A DNA stretch of 64,000 bases from Prunella strophiata (taxonomy: Eukaryota > Chordata > Aves > Passeriformes > Prunellidae), in NCBI GenBank assembly GCA_036583965.1, contig JAZBQD010000027.1:7355187-7419186 (forward strand), written 5' to 3'. Below the pieces are notes generated by a model. It made no database searches. It had not been told where the DNA came from and worked only from the letters and a program-made list of their open reading frames with translations. Position 1 is the first letter of the stretch. Every line of letters starts with the position of its first letter. A program made the position numbers and the translations under genes. Below are positions 36,692 to 49,890 of this stretch, in pieces.

Positions 36692-39412
36692 GGATTCTGG
36701 GGGATGGAAGGTGTGACAGAAATGGATGCTGTATAAATATTTTTGAGCTCTAGAAATACAGGTTACAGAAAAAGCTCAGCTCAGAACTGACAGCGTAATC
36801 AGAATCTGCATTTCACACCCCAGCGACGGCGCCTTGTGTGACACAGTCTGCTTAGCACTACCCAGCACCACTGCACCCTTCCAGATCTTCAAAGGAGCCA
36901 TGAGATGTGAGGTTTGTTAGTCTGCATATTCCTGCTCTTTCACATGTACTGAAAAATAGCTTTTCTTTTTTTTCCCATTGAATGATTACCTTGAAATTGT
37001 TTACCTACTTATTCACCCTCCCACCAGATGAGAATTTCTGTTTCCGCACTGCAATTTTTGATAGATGTCAGGGTAGCTCATAGAACTGCTGAAAGGCATT
37101 GAAGACACCCTCTCCTGGTCATCCACTGAATGCACTAATTTATTTTTAAATGAGCTTGCAAGTCCTATTTGTGTTATGTGTGTGTTTATTTAAGGGTACG
37201 TTTGGAAATTAGTGCTCATTTGAAGTTAGAGCTGAGACAGTGACGTGAGACATCTCTTTCAAATTATCTCAGCACATGCATCAGATGCCAGGTCCAGGTA
37301 AGTTGTGCTGGATATGATAAGTTTGGACACATTGGTCCATGCAGTGAGAAACATCTTGTGTAACAGGCTTTGCACATTGCCACCAAGATCACAAGCTGAA
37401 TGACTCCAGGGTCTATCTGTCCTTAAAGCTTTGTTTTGGGTTGAGATTTTTTGTCAACCAGTCTGTCAGTGAGTTTTTATTCTGAATCACTTTGCAATCT
37501 CCCCTCCAAGTAAATCCTTCAGCCACTGCTTGTCCTGCTCAGTGACAGCACCTGAAAGACCAAATGTGAGATGTGTTGAACGACGGGCATGACTCAGTTG
37601 CAGCAGGAGGCATGACAAAAAATCAGAGATATTTTTGCACTTTGCTTCACGTCTTCTACTTTGTGGAACCTTGCACTTTTGAGGGAAATTGCCTGCTGTG
37701 AACTATACAGCCCATTTCAAAACACACAGTCAACTCTTTCCCATATAATATTCAGCATGAACCCTCAGAATTCCCCTTGTGCATATAACTTGAGTCAAAG
37801 AGAATCAACTGCTATTTTGGCAAGGTATGCACTGGCCAGGGCGTGATCTTGTCTCAAAATAAATATATAAAATCAACATGAAATCAGGAAGAATCTGTGC
37901 ATCTGTCACACACAGCATAGGTTCATTAGGTATTACAAAACCTCTCAGAGAATATATACACTATTTTAAAATAAATGTACAAAGTGTTGGGCATTGATGA
38001 TTGTAGTTTGGACCACTTGGGCATTGTTTACATGTAATCTGTCTATGTCTTGAAAGCATTCAGCTGGTCTGACTCCTTATGGCATTCTTTGCTATTGAAA
38101 GTCATGAAAATAAGTTTAATAGGAAAGTCTATCTCTTCTGCATCCATCCTCTCCCTTCAAGGTCTTCCTTTCAGTCTTCCCAGCATGTATGTGCTACACC
38201 AGAGCTGTTGTTAGATTAACAACTTCTGGATTTAATCTAAATTTCCAGTTAGAGGTTTCTTTAGGCAGAATGGATTGAGCTTCTAGATCAGTAGGTGACT
38301 TAGGATAAAAACTTTGCTTTTTGCCAGAATTAGGCCAGGATTTGGACAGTTCCTTGTGGCTCAGGCCCTCTGCAAATTGCTGTTTCCTCCTCCTGGTCAT
38401 GCTCCTGGTCCTGGGCATGAGGATGGCTGCACCACTGGGCTTCTCTGGGCTGCTCTTCCATTGGGTTGAGTGCAAAACCTCAGAGCTACACCTCATCTGC
38501 TATCCCCAAATGATTCTCCTTACCTGTAAGCATGGATATTTACTCTATGTGAGCAAATACTTCTTTGTGGGAGATATTTTGATGCATCCTAATCTCAATG
38601 TAGTCTCGACATAATGTTCCTGCAGCCTTTTAGTGAAAACTGCTAAAGAATTTCAGAAGAAACCTTTAGGAAGTTTGTCAGGGCACAGTCCTGAGAGTAC
38701 TGATGAACAGCTTGGGTAAATCACTCCTAAAACTCCTCATTGACAAGCCAAGATCACAATAAACACATTGTCTTCACAGCTTGCTAATTCTCTTTCTGGA
38801 AGGTGGGGTTTTGTTGGAGTTTTTGTTTGTTTTGTTTGTTACCTTCTTCTACATAAGTCTTACTTGCTATTAAGCATCTGAAAATATTGTTGCCATGGGA
38901 TAGGAGACAGCTTCACACCTCAGGCCAGCAAGAACACGCTGATCTCTGCTGCAGAGGTACAGGAGGAAATGTGTGAACTCCTGCAACATGAAATGTTACA
39001 CTTTAGCAAATGGACTCTCCTGTAACCTCTTGGAGATCATAATTACAGAAATAATTTCCATCTAAATTTTCAAGTGGTTGCTCCAGTGGGATTTAAGCAG
39101 TGGAACCCTGTGATGGTTCCACCTGAATTTGCCTGGAAGCATCAGGTGGGTATTGGTTTCCTATATGGACTGTGCATAATAATGTTAAATATAATGTGTT
39201 CTCAGCCTTGCCATATAACTAAGAATGGAATTTAGTTTAATTAATTCCCAGACTGGGAAGATCATTGGAACTAGCACTTCTGTGGCCAGGAGAGAGACTC
39301 AGAGAAGGCAAACCATGGACTTAGCAGTGTCCTATATATTAAATGTTTTGCAAAATATTGGAGCTAGGGGAGCAAATAATCCAAGTAAATGAGTAAAATT
39401 CCTTGTGTTGCT

Positions 39413-39434
39413 GGGGTGGGGGAGGTGGGGGGGG
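39413..39434 (+). other. G-quadruplex motif
   Basis: G-runs of 4, 5, 2 and 8 bases separated by single T or A spacers (GGGGTGGGGGAGGTGGGG, then GGGG) satisfy the four-runs-of-three-G pattern with short loops. An isolated G-rich spot in AT-rich DNA. G4 formation is a prediction from the pattern. Confidence 0.6.
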
Positions 39435-40614
39435 AGGAGAGAAGATATTGCTTGGCTTGGATCCAAGAAAGTGTTTAAAGCATGTTAAACTTTAATGAGG
39501 TAAATAGTCTCATCTCTGTGGTGCAGAAGGTTTAGGCTTAATTCTAGGCACATGCTTAAATTCTTTGCCAAATTGGGGTCTAAAAAAGAGTTATGCTTTT
39601 GCATTTGAGAAGCAGGGATGATATCACATGACTTCTATATTTAATCACAACTACTGAAGGCAGCTGGGATTTTGAATACAGAATACTTAAAGCAAACTGT
39701 TCTTGATCAATCCATAGAGAAATACTCAGAGGGAGAAAAAATATATACAGTAAATTTGAATAATGAACAGTTTTGAGGAAATTGCAATCTGCTTGCAGAC
39801 ATTTGGAGAGCAGAAAAGAAGCTAAATTTGTTGAGTAAGTTACTTGCTGTGATCTATTCTCTTGGCTCTAATTAGAGAGAAGTGAGCAGTAAGGGAACCC
39901 AGAAAATGAGACTGCTGTGGACTGAAGTGCCCAAAGAGAAGAGTTTAAGTTGGAAAGGATTTTTTTAAGTGGATTATTTTCCCCCAAGTATTCTTTAAAT
40001 AGGAGGGGAAGCCGTATAAACAATCAGCTTTGATGCTTGACAAATATGACAGAAAACAGTTTGTGGTTTTTTTTGGAATTCAAATCTTTAAGTTTACTAT
40101 AGGAGTTAACTATGTCACTTAACAGCTGACAACTTTGTAATTTTTCAGTCTTACTGTCCATTATGATATCACCAAAGTCTCTTCACTGGCTACTTCAGAT
40201 CAGACTTGCTCATTAGCAGCATTTAGGTCACAATGCAGCAAATCATTCTATCTTTGAAGACCTTACATGACTGATGGCTATCCTGTGAAAGACTGAAATA
40301 TAACAACTGCCACAATTGTTTCTTCCAGACAAAGCTTTCAGACATCAGATGGAAGGTCATATCTGGAAACTTTAAATTCAAACTCTTCCCTGATCAGGCT
40401 GCCCCTTACTTTGTAGCAGGTCCACAGTGACAGTCTCTCCACACAACAAAACTCACTCTTTGTAGTAATAGGAAAACTCATTTGTGGAGGGCAGAACTTT
40501 CTCAGGCTGGTGGAGAAACAAATCCATAGGAACACAAGACTATCACATCTCAGGTCACATTTCTTTAGCCCTGATTTCTTTAGTACAAAACATAGAGTGG
40601 CAGAGACTTTTATT

Positions 40615-40688
40615 TAAAAAACCACCAAAAACAAAAACAATAAAAAAACCCAAACAGAAAAAAAAAAAAAAACAAAAAACCCAAACCA
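40615..40688 (+). repeat. A-rich low-complexity tract
   Basis: AAAAC, AAACC and poly-A pieces including 15 uninterrupted A at 40658-40672. It lies about 60 bp upstream of a CR1 3' tail in the same orientation, but CR1 tails are not A-rich, so the two are probably unrelated. Confidence 0.9.
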
Positions 40689-40749
40689 ATCACTCTGCAA
40701 AGTAATTAAGGGAGAAAATGGAACCTCTTCTCTCTTATCACCAGCATTG

Positions 40750-40805
40750 TGGGGGTTGGAACTAGATGTTCATTAAGGTCACTTCAACTGTAAGATTCTA
40801 TGATT
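40750..40805 (+). mobile_element. CR1 LINE 3' tail, plus strand, severely 5'-truncated
   Basis: Begins TGGGGGTTGGAACTAGATG, then a degraded ATTAAGGTCACTTCAACTG (consensus TTTAAGGTCCCTTCCAACC), and ends GATTCTATGATT, half of the usual octamer pair. This is the very last 56 bp of a CR1 copy, too short to hold coding sequence. Such tiny truncated tails are common for CR1. Identified from memory of the consensus. Confidence 0.85.
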
Positions 40806-41566
40806 AGCAATTGAACCCATGGAAAGCCAGCTTTTTGATAATTCTGTCATGTCTCTTGTACTGGGGAGGAGAGTTAGGAGCTCCTACTTTGAAAATGGGA
40901 TGTGCTTGTTACAGTTCACTTCTTAAAAAGCAAAAAATATTTTTACCATGTTTTTAATCTTTTCTGTGCACTTGAAGCTTGCATGGTGGGCTGAGTGCTG
41001 TTTAACTGTTTCCATATCTGCTTTTAAACATAGCTTCTCTTCCAGATTTCCATAGTTTATAGTCTTTCTTTTCATGATTACTGCATCACCATTTGCAATT
41101 CTCACACAGAAGTTCTTATAAACAATTATGTTGGACATGATTGCAGTACATGTGTCTTAATACTGCAGCTGGGTAAAAATACAGCTGAAACAGTTTCTCC
41201 CCCATGCATTTATAACACAGAAATCCTCTGCCTGGAATTCGTGGAGTCCTTTCAGATTTGCCACAAGCAGAACTGATGGACTTTAGTTCAACTGTTTTCT
41301 GTTTGTCAGCTTCTAGCAGAGGAAGTGGTGACCACTCTAGATGGAACAGTCTTAGCAGTGAATGGCAGCACCTCATTCCTTCCTATTTTCTCTCTCTACC
41401 AATGACATCCTTGTTCATGCCACTCAGATCCATGTTTTTTCCCCTTGATTTCATTCATTCTATTGTAGCCTTGCAGGATTGTTCTCAGGGTACAACAGCT
41501 TGTTGAAAGGTGTTTATAATAACAATTACATCTACTCCAATCACTAAAGTGTAATCTTTATCTTAA

Positions 41567-41629
41567 TCAAAAAGGGAAAAAAAAAAAAAAAGGAAAAAGA
41601 AAAGGACAGGGGAGGGCAGAAGAAAAAAA
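41567..41629 (+). repeat. Polypurine tract
   Basis: A/G-only stretch with 15 uninterrupted A (41577-41591) followed by GGAAAAAGAAAAGG and GGGGAGGG words, with only rare C. A mirror-like purine tract with triplex potential; no function assigned. Confidence 0.8.
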
Positions 41630-44600
41630 TATACATCACAAACTACTCCAAAGTTCTGCTTGAGTTATTTTTCAATTACAGCAGGTGAAGCAGAATGAAA
41701 TTGTTACAGCCATTTATTGATTGTGTTACTATCCATTAAGGTACAACAGAAGAAGTCCATCATATTGTGTAACAACTTAACTATTTAAAATAACAAAGGC
41801 TTCCTATTGTTTCCCTTTTTGGCCATTATCCTGACAAATACATTCCACTTCCGTGCTGGAAATCAAATTCAGGAATCATAATGAAGAAATTCTGTATTCA
41901 AGGTGACATTATTTCTTCTCCTAGCTATTGAAATTCTTCAGCTTTTCCATTGAAAAATAACTGAAGCAGAACAAAGGTAATGAAATATATTAATTATATT
42001 AATGATGTTTTACTGAAACTGGCTGCTTCCTAAAGAGAGGGCATATATAACTGTAAGGAGAGATTCTATCAGTGGGTAGACAATTAACAGGTAATGCTGT
42101 CACAGGAGCAATTTTAGCTGCTATGAACTATTCAGCCACCTGAATGACAAACCCTTTTGAAGTTCTGTGGTGAAGAGCAAAGTTTATCATCTCTTCTAAG
42201 GTGGTGGCTGCTCTGTGCTGGGGAGGGAGCCAGTGGAGTGGTGCAATGAAGGGCAGGTTTAGTGAGTGATATTGCAGATGTTGGTGAGAGCAGGCTGGAC
42301 GTGGGCTTCTTTGTTGGTGTCACTGCAGCTGAAAAGCAGTAGCTGATCTCCAGTGTCTGATGAAGAACCATGTGGTCTTGAGCTGCTAAAATTTCCCTTG
42401 AAAGAGTCTCTGTGTGTGTTTAATCCATCTCTGCCTCTTATTGGCAGCCCAGTGGGAAAGGTTTTCTGGACCTCTTTGGGATTGTGGTAAGAATGGAGCT
42501 GCACAGAGCAGGGAAGTCATTCCTGTGCCAGGGAGAAATCCTGCCCCTGGCAATGCTGCACTGCCCAGGGAGAGGGATGGGAGAGCAGGGCTGGGCAGGG
42601 TCACTTCTCCTTGCAGGCTCTAGCAGTGTGTGCTGCACAGGATCAAACCACAGACATGTGGGGTGTTCTGTTTGTTTCATGTTTATTTTCATGAGTTCTT
42701 GCTTTCACCCACGTACCAGCTTAAGTTTCCTACTCATAAGAGAAACAAAATCTTGGGAAAATGAAGATGACAGATAATATCCCTATTCTACTTCCACCAA
42801 TGCTAGCAAAGAAATTACTGAAGCAGGAGCCAGAGCCCTTTTCTCCATAGTATTGACGATGCCTTAACCTTGCTGCCTCTTCTCTTCCCATTTTCAGTTG
42901 TCAGATCACTCTTCCCCAGCACTGATAATCTCGTGGTGTTGCAGCAACTGCTGACATGAAATGTCCACTGCCTGTTGCTGTAACCACAACTTCTCTCTTT
43001 GAACCTATTCACTACACATAATGCTTCAAGCTTCTTGTAGCTTCCTTCAAGTAAATTAGACTTTATATTTTGAATACCCATTTAAAGACAAAGCAAGGCT
43101 GGCATTCAGGGCTTCTTTGCACAGTTATTTCTATCCTAAAATCCCTAATGACCATTTTTGGGGTTTCAAATATTGTAAAGTTTTGTTTCCAATTGCTGTG
43201 TCCTGCCCCACTGTCACTGTGGGTTTGGGTTCTTGCATCTCTCAGATGTCTTTTATTTGACTTGTACAGTAAATACCTGTCAGACCCCTGAAGTTGTTCC
43301 ATCAAACAAACCCCTTGATCTCCATAATTGATGCTGAAATGCTCAATATGAATCCCAGTTGTGTGTGTCAGGATGTTTTAGGATGGGCTGGAGCAGTGTT
43401 TTTGTAGGTTAGTGCTCCTGCCCTTGTGCAGTCTGGTCAAGGGTGCACTGAGCAAAAAAGGAGCTGCACATCAGGACTGGGTTAGCATTCACTGCCCTTT
43501 GTGCTTTTAGATGTCTGGGGTATTTCCTTTATGAGCATATAAAGAGGTTGAAAATAAATTTAAAACACCTTAAAACATTACTGTGCACTTATGTTATTTC
43601 TTAATAATAATCCCAGGGGTATCCCTAGAGCTTAGACAAAAAGGGCCCATGTCCAGCCATCTTTGGGTCTCCCAAAAGTGCAGTGCAGGCATTTCTGAGT
43701 CACCTGGTGGTGAAGCAATGTGCATGGATTTCCTTGTTTCACTGAACAAGCAGCTACCACAGGACTGGGCTGTGTGGTTGCACGTCAGGGGTTAATTTTG
43801 TTCTCCAAGCACATTTGGGAGTGTGTTCAGGCAGCACACAAAGTGAAGGCTGGGAATCAAAGCAAGCAGGCTATCTCCTCCCACAGATCTCGCAGCAGAA
43901 TTTAGGAGCTGAACGATGCAACATGTGCATAAAAGCTTGATAATGTTTTTAAAACATATCACTTGAAATATGTTAACGCATATGTTCCGTCATTTAGAAC
44001 TCTTTCATAATACATCATTTGGCCCTTTAGTTTTACACCCAGCTCATTATGGCTCATGTGCAAAGAGAAACATTCTCAAAAATTTCTCCTGGTCTTTCCC
44101 CAGCACTAGCATTGACCTTTCTTTCCCACCTTGTGCAGTCCCTTTTTTCTCTTGGCATCTCACTTTCCAGCTCTTTCTGAGCCATTTCCAGTCTGGTGGC
44201 AGTTTATCCCATCAGTGTTTCAAGGGAGGCTGAAAGCTGCAGCCTGCCTAAAGGAGGATTCAGCTTGCTGTCATTTCAAAGTTTAAAGGTTTCCCACAGT
44301 TCAAATTTGCCTGACTGTCTGTCTGTGAATAATTGGTTCTTTTGAAGCATCAGATTATTATTTTATTATTTATTTATTTGTATCAGAAATTAGAATAAAC
44401 AGGATAACAGAACTCCATTGTTACAGGAATTGTTGTGAAACAGGCAAATTTCAAGTTAGTTTTACAAAAAGGTTAAATTCAGGTAAGAGTTTACATGCAC
44501 ATGCACGAGACCTATGTGTCATTTTAATTTCTCAGTCCTGGTAAGATAATAAACCAATAGGCAGAATGGCATTTTCATTTAAAAACTGCAGGGGAAGCAG

Positions 44601-45884
44601 ACAAATCATTGCTCAGGAGTTCCTTGGATAAGGCAAGGTAATGCTTTTTGTACCATATTTTCAGTTAAATAAAATATGTCCTTTACACAGGGCTGTAAAA
44701 TGGCCTTGAGCACAGCTCCAGGTGGAATTTCCAACTCTTCCCAAGGATCTCACACTGCAGGCTGCCACCCAGCCCTTCGTGTGGGCACACCTATTGCAAT
44801 GCTGATTTTGTAAAGCTGCCAGTTACTCAGATGTATGGATTCCTCAAACCAGGCTCATTCCTGACTTCTGAATTTCATACAATTTTGCTCTCAATAGTTC
44901 CCTTTCAAGGTCAAAAGCAATTTCTGCACTTCTAGGAATGTTCTACTTGCAGGAATTTTTGATGTTTGTTCAGTTCATGATTTTTACTAGAAATTCATTT
45001 GTCTCAGCAGATAGGGGGTGATCAGATGATGCTGAGCAATACCCACAGGGAGCTGCCCTCCTGATCTGTCTCGTTTTGTGTAAAGCAGGGTAGAAAATTC
45101 TGGTTTAATTGTGACTGACTTCCCTCTGCACAAGGGTCCTGAATTCTGAGTCAGGAGATTTTAAAATACCAGCTGCTGATCATGGGCAGAAGAACTGAGG
45201 TGCACAGTTACTCTCTTGAACATCTGAGAGTTGCCTGTTGTTGTTACCTGGTACAGAAATATGAGAATCCAGGAAAGAGAGAACAATGGTACCCCATGGA
45301 ATGAACTGGTAGCATTGAAAAGCTGAAAATTGGATTGAAATAGGAAAGAAGCTTCCACATGAAACCTTTATTTTCTTGTGGTTAGCAGTCTGTTTTCAGA
45401 GTTTGGGCCTTTCTGGGTTTGCCTTACATTCTTATTTCCAGATCAACAATATGGATGTGTTGGATTTTTGAAACATTTATTTACATTTCCCTTTTCCCAC
45501 TTTCCTTTCTTGCTCCCCACCTTTAGTTGCTGCATATTCTAAGGGTATGTGAACTGCCAGAAAATGCAAATGGAACTCAGAATGGTAAACCTATAATTTT
45601 TTAGAAGTTTTATGCTTAAATAGCTCAAAAAATGTGCCTCACAGTACCTTCTTCTGCTCTGTTTAAAGTAAAATATAGAAAATACCTCAATTCTTGAAGT
45701 AAATTAAGTCTATATTTTGGTAAGCCAGTAAGAACATCAGCTTATTTTTTTCCCCACAACATATGGGACTTTCTGTTTATTGTCTTTCCCTAATTTTCCG
45801 TATTTTTCTTTGAGCTTTTGTCAGCAAAGGCTCCCCTCTGCAGTTTGTACCCCTTCAGAAGAACAGTAGGTGAATTTGAGTAAT

Positions 45885-46000
45885 TTCCCCTTGTGAGAAT
45901 GCATTCGGTTTGAGAGTTGAGGTGAATGATATTCTGCTGATTAGCGAGGCAAGTGCTGTGCTCCATCTGCTAGAGGATGGGAATGGGATATTTATAACGT
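45885..46000. promoter_or_regulatory. Candidate conserved non-coding element
   Basis: Complex sequence with retained CpGs (CATTCGG near 45904, TTAGCGAGG near 45942, TAACGTG near 45996) and TAAT/ATTA words. Chosen only for its composition relative to neighbours; there is no alignment behind it. Confidence 0.15.
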
Positions 46001-48823
46001 GATGGATGTTCCTGTTGGGTGGGTTTGCAGAGCTCTGGGCTGCTCCCTCTGGTTTCTGTCAAACAGGGGACAGGGAGTAGCTGCTGCAGGGCTTTCTGCA
46101 GGGACCACAGTTCATGTACAACAGCAGCCAGGTCAAGGGACACTACCCTGTTCAACAAGAAATTCATGGAAAAGAAATGATTTCTCAGTTATAACGTAAC
46201 TATTCAATGTTAGGTTATTATTCTTCTCCCCCCTCAGAGCAATTAGAGAATGTGCATATGAAATTTCTTCTGTGTTCATTGTGTTACTGCCTATTCTATT
46301 GTCCTAGTTTGCTCTGAATTGCACATCTATATTTGTATAAATCCTCTAGGTTTTACACCTTTCCCCATCCCAGGAATGGGGGGGTGTTTCAGTGCTGCAG
46401 AAATGCTGGGTGCTGTTATGCATTCCTTTATTTCAATATGTGGAATGAACACCTGAAAACACTGCTGTTCACTGCTTAATACACTTTCCCTCCCAATATG
46501 ACTTGAGTAACTACTTTGCTCCCAGAGATGACACAGTTAAAATAAACTAAGAAGCCTCAAAAAGCCCCCCAAACTCAGAATTAATTACAGTGGAATTGCA
46601 CAAGGATGTCTTGGTACTGAACCATGTTGAAATCTGCTGCTCTTTACAAATCAAAGGGATGTATCCTGCTCTGAAGTAAGGCACTTGTTTTTCTTAAGGT
46701 CATACAAAACAAAGCATATTATTTGAACAAATGTCAGAATAATGTGTGCAATGAAATATACTATTTACTCACTTTCAGCATTTGAACTGTGACAAATCTG
46801 GAAAGGAAATCAACAGTTACTGCTCTTGTTAAATAGTCCTTTTAATATTACAAGTAAGTTTACATTGCTGGGCCCATGTGTACTTTAATGATTCCTGGAA
46901 GTACTATGACTTGGCCCAGAGGAAAGCACAAACCTAATACTTTATTTTGTGTGAATTAAATGCAGCTAATTAAAGCGTAGGAAAATTAAAAAGAATTAGG
47001 CAAAATAAAAGCACTACTGTAAAGCTTTTATTAAACACTTATACAGTGCATGAAGAATGTACAGGGAAAAGTGAGCCACTGATTCATTCCTGAGAGCTGC
47101 TGACTGCAGCCTCCTGGCTGGGGTCTGAGGCACCATCTTTATTTCTTAACTGAGTCAGAACTCACACAGGTTTGGCCCCCTGGGCATTCAGAAAGGTGTT
47201 GTGCATGAAATGGTTGAATCTGAAAGAGGGATTCCACTTGCCACACAACAGAATGACCTCCTGCACTGGTGGAGCAAATTACCTACTGACAGTGTTATGG
47301 ATAACACACATGCTCTGCCACTGTGGCTGATGTAAATGAATATTTTCTTTCTTCTCAGTGGAAGTTAAGATCTCATAACCCACCCAGATGCCACTGAGGT
47401 GAATGGAAACAGGAACAGATCCTACATGGGAATAATAAATAAAGACACACAATGCCAGAGAATTTCATGGTGATTAAATTTCCGAGCAGAGGAGGTTACA
47501 CTTCACTCACTCTGGATTTTCAAAACGTGTTTGCCTCTGTCATTTATTTCTCTGGACTAACACTGATGTGCTTTCTTGGAAAAGTATTTTTAAGAAGTTA
47601 TTTGCATGAAGGGTGTGTGGGTAGAGTTATGGTCAGATTAAGGGCTGGCAAGGATCTGAGGGACAGATGTGCCTGGGAAGACTGAGAAGACAGTGACCTC
47701 CTGGATTAGAGCAGCATATCAGGTGCTGCTGCTGGGAGTCAAACATCCCTGTTTGATTTGGATGGCAAGAAACTTCATTCAGAAGTCAGGTGGTACCTAA
47801 AAACCAGGAGAGGCTTTTTATTTTCATGGAGGTGTGAGACTACAAGCTCAGAGAAGGCAATACCTGGGTAAACTCGAGGCAAAGAACATTGATGTTGAAG
47901 GCTTTGTGGCATTTCAGATGGACAGTTGATTTCAGGGTAGTCACTGGGAAAGATTGAGAGAAAAATGTATTAAAACTTTCTACTATCTGTTCCTCTGAGA
48001 AATAGGAAAAGTGAGAGAGGACACAGCACAATCTCAGGAAACTGTATAAAAAACAAAGCAAATAAATAGGGGAAGAGGAGTTTAAAGTACACAAAGCCAA
48101 AGTTTACCTAATGAAGTTGAGCAAAAATGTGGAATGATGCTAAGTTTGAAATATTTTTTATGATAGAAGATCTAAATATTTCAGTTTTTGAAAACAAAAT
48201 ATGGTATTATAGTCTTCAGGACACCTCACTTTTATCTTCTTAATTTTTTTTTTTCCTCATTTGTTTGTTGCAACTCAGAAATAAAATTCTTTCAATGCCA
48301 ATGTTTCAAATGCTATGGGAATCCTGGATGGCATCCAGCTTTTGCTGCTTTTATTGTACCATGGGTCCCACAGAAGGGCTATATTGTTCTTCCAACACAG
48401 TATGGATTTTATGAGCAAAAATTCCATCTCCTGGCTTTGTTAGTGAGGTGGGAGTTTTCCCTAAATGTTTGGCTGTTTTGTGCACACCCAGCAGAGCTCT
48501 GGGCTGCTTGTGATGAGGATGACCACTCCAAAGAGTGCTAATGCCAGGGATAACAATGTCCAAGAGTGGGCTTGGTATTCACAGTGAAATACACACCAAG
48601 AAATATCACACAATGCACTAGTTTTATATATTTAGGTTCATTTTCTGTTCTTGCTTATGCCTTCCTATCTCTTATTTTCAGGTCATTTAAATAAGAGACA
48701 TGTGGTGGGACTCTATCATTTAAGCAAAATTGGTATTCTGCCATCCATGAAATTGCATGGACACCTTCAACTTATCCCAAAGTGCAAATTATGTGTATTT
48801 CTCTCCCTTAAAAAGTCAATGTG

Positions 48824-48873
48824 AATAAATGCTTAAAAATATGGGTCACAAAAAAAAAAAAAAAAAAAAAAAA
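48824..48873 (+). repeat. AATAAA followed by a 24-A run: possible 3' end of a plus-strand retrocopy
   Basis: AATAAA at 48824-48829 precedes 24 uninterrupted A (48850-48873) by 20 nt, the normal spacing between a polyadenylation signal and the cleavage site. This may be the tail of a reverse-transcribed mRNA inserted on the plus strand, with its body to the left. The 117-codon frame at 48188-48541 lies there but matches nothing I recognise. No clear target-site duplication is visible. Chance co-occurrence remains possible. Confidence 0.35.
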
Positions 48874-49454
48874 CAAACATTTAAAAAGTTCCTTTTTTTT
48901 CCCCCCTTCAGAGTTCATCTTGGTTTTGCCAGCTTTTCTCTCCCTCCTTCACAGCAAATATACAGAGTTGGATAGTTGTTGGCTAAATAAAAGGAATAGT
49001 TGACAGATGTGACAGCAATTTATTGTTTCAGCCCACATGGTTAAATTCCTCCTGTTTGCTCCTGCTGAAGCAGCCTCTCTTTCAGGAGGTACACCTGCAC
49101 TTCCCACGGGAGCAAGCCTGGGATGCATTTCCAGGCTGTGACTGGTGTGACCACATTGCTGAGCAGTGTTTAACTGCAGAGTCCAGAGGAGCCTGTTTGA
49201 CCCCTCTGCCCCATGGTGATGTGCCAGTCCCCTCCCCTGCTGCAGGGTGTGCAGGGCCATGTGCCACTGCCATGTGTTTGGGTTTGCTGCAGGCAAAATG
49301 CAGGAGCAAACATCTCTCTGTCATACTTTGGGTCTCCCCTGAAATGCCAGATGTGTGGGCTTAGGAGTACAAAGTGTAATTCTGGAATTTTGCGAGAGTG
49401 GAGCTGGAAGTTGTTTCCTTTGGGTTAGCACCTAACCAGAGATGGTGCCACAAA

Positions 49455-49890
49455 GTCTTGGAAGTTGTCCCAGGAGATTCCTGGAGAGTCATCTGGCCCA
49501 ACCCAAGCCAAGGAAACACACACCATTCCTGGGGGATGTTTCTGTCACCTCGAGGGACAGAGACTCCCCATTCCCACCCCACAGTCTCAGGTCAGAGCAG
49601 GCTGCTGATGTCTGAACTAAACTGACCCTGCTGCACTGAAAAATCCATTGCTTCTACCCCTTCCACAATACAGAAGAAATCATTCCTTTCCTTTTCCACA
49701 ACAGACTTTCAAATACCTGAAGTTTGCTTTTTTTTAAGACCAAACAACCTCACTCCTTCCAGCCATTTCCCATGTGTCACCTCTGTACAAGTCCTTGCTC
49801 TGCCCAGGACTCCCTGCACAACAATTTCTCCACTGCTCCAGCTCAGGCTGTGTACAAGCTGAACAGAGCAGGCAGATCAAATCCCATATT
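49455..49890 (-). mobile_element. Strongly decayed CR1 LINE fragment, minus strand
   Basis: Several words in order match antisense CR1. GAGAGTCATCTGGCCCAACCC near 49484 resembles GGTCATCTGGTCCAACCC near the 3' end. CACCTCGAGGGACAGAGACTCC near 49547 resembles CACCTCCAGGGATGGGGACTCC. AGACCAAACAACCTCACTCC near 49737 and AGCCATTTCCCATGTG near 49761 resemble the segment encoding the end of ORF2. TGTACAAGCTGAACAGAGCAGG near 49851 is a further weak match. The copy is heavily mutated and has lost blocks between these words. An older CR1 subfamily is likely. Identified by eye only. Confidence 0.55.

Larger units (their letters stand above)
32381..39412. other. Non-coding stretch, no gene seen
   Basis: Unique sequence. 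Open frames up to about 116 codons (minus strand 34439-34789) have no recognisable content. A 16-bp word containing TCTCTGATGGCAACAA recurs about 118 bp apart (near 33566 and 33683), perhaps a decayed duplication. Candidate regulatory blocks and long homopolymers are listed separately. Confidence 0.7.
39435..49454. other. Non-coding stretch, no gene seen
   Basis: Unique sequence apart from the CR1 tail, the A-rich tracts and the possible retrocopy tail listed separately. Overlapping frames of 70-97 codons on both strands at about 42130-42780 sit in a slightly GC-richer patch and show no recognisable product. A 117-codon plus-strand frame at 48188-48541 is likewise unrecognised. Confidence 0.7.
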
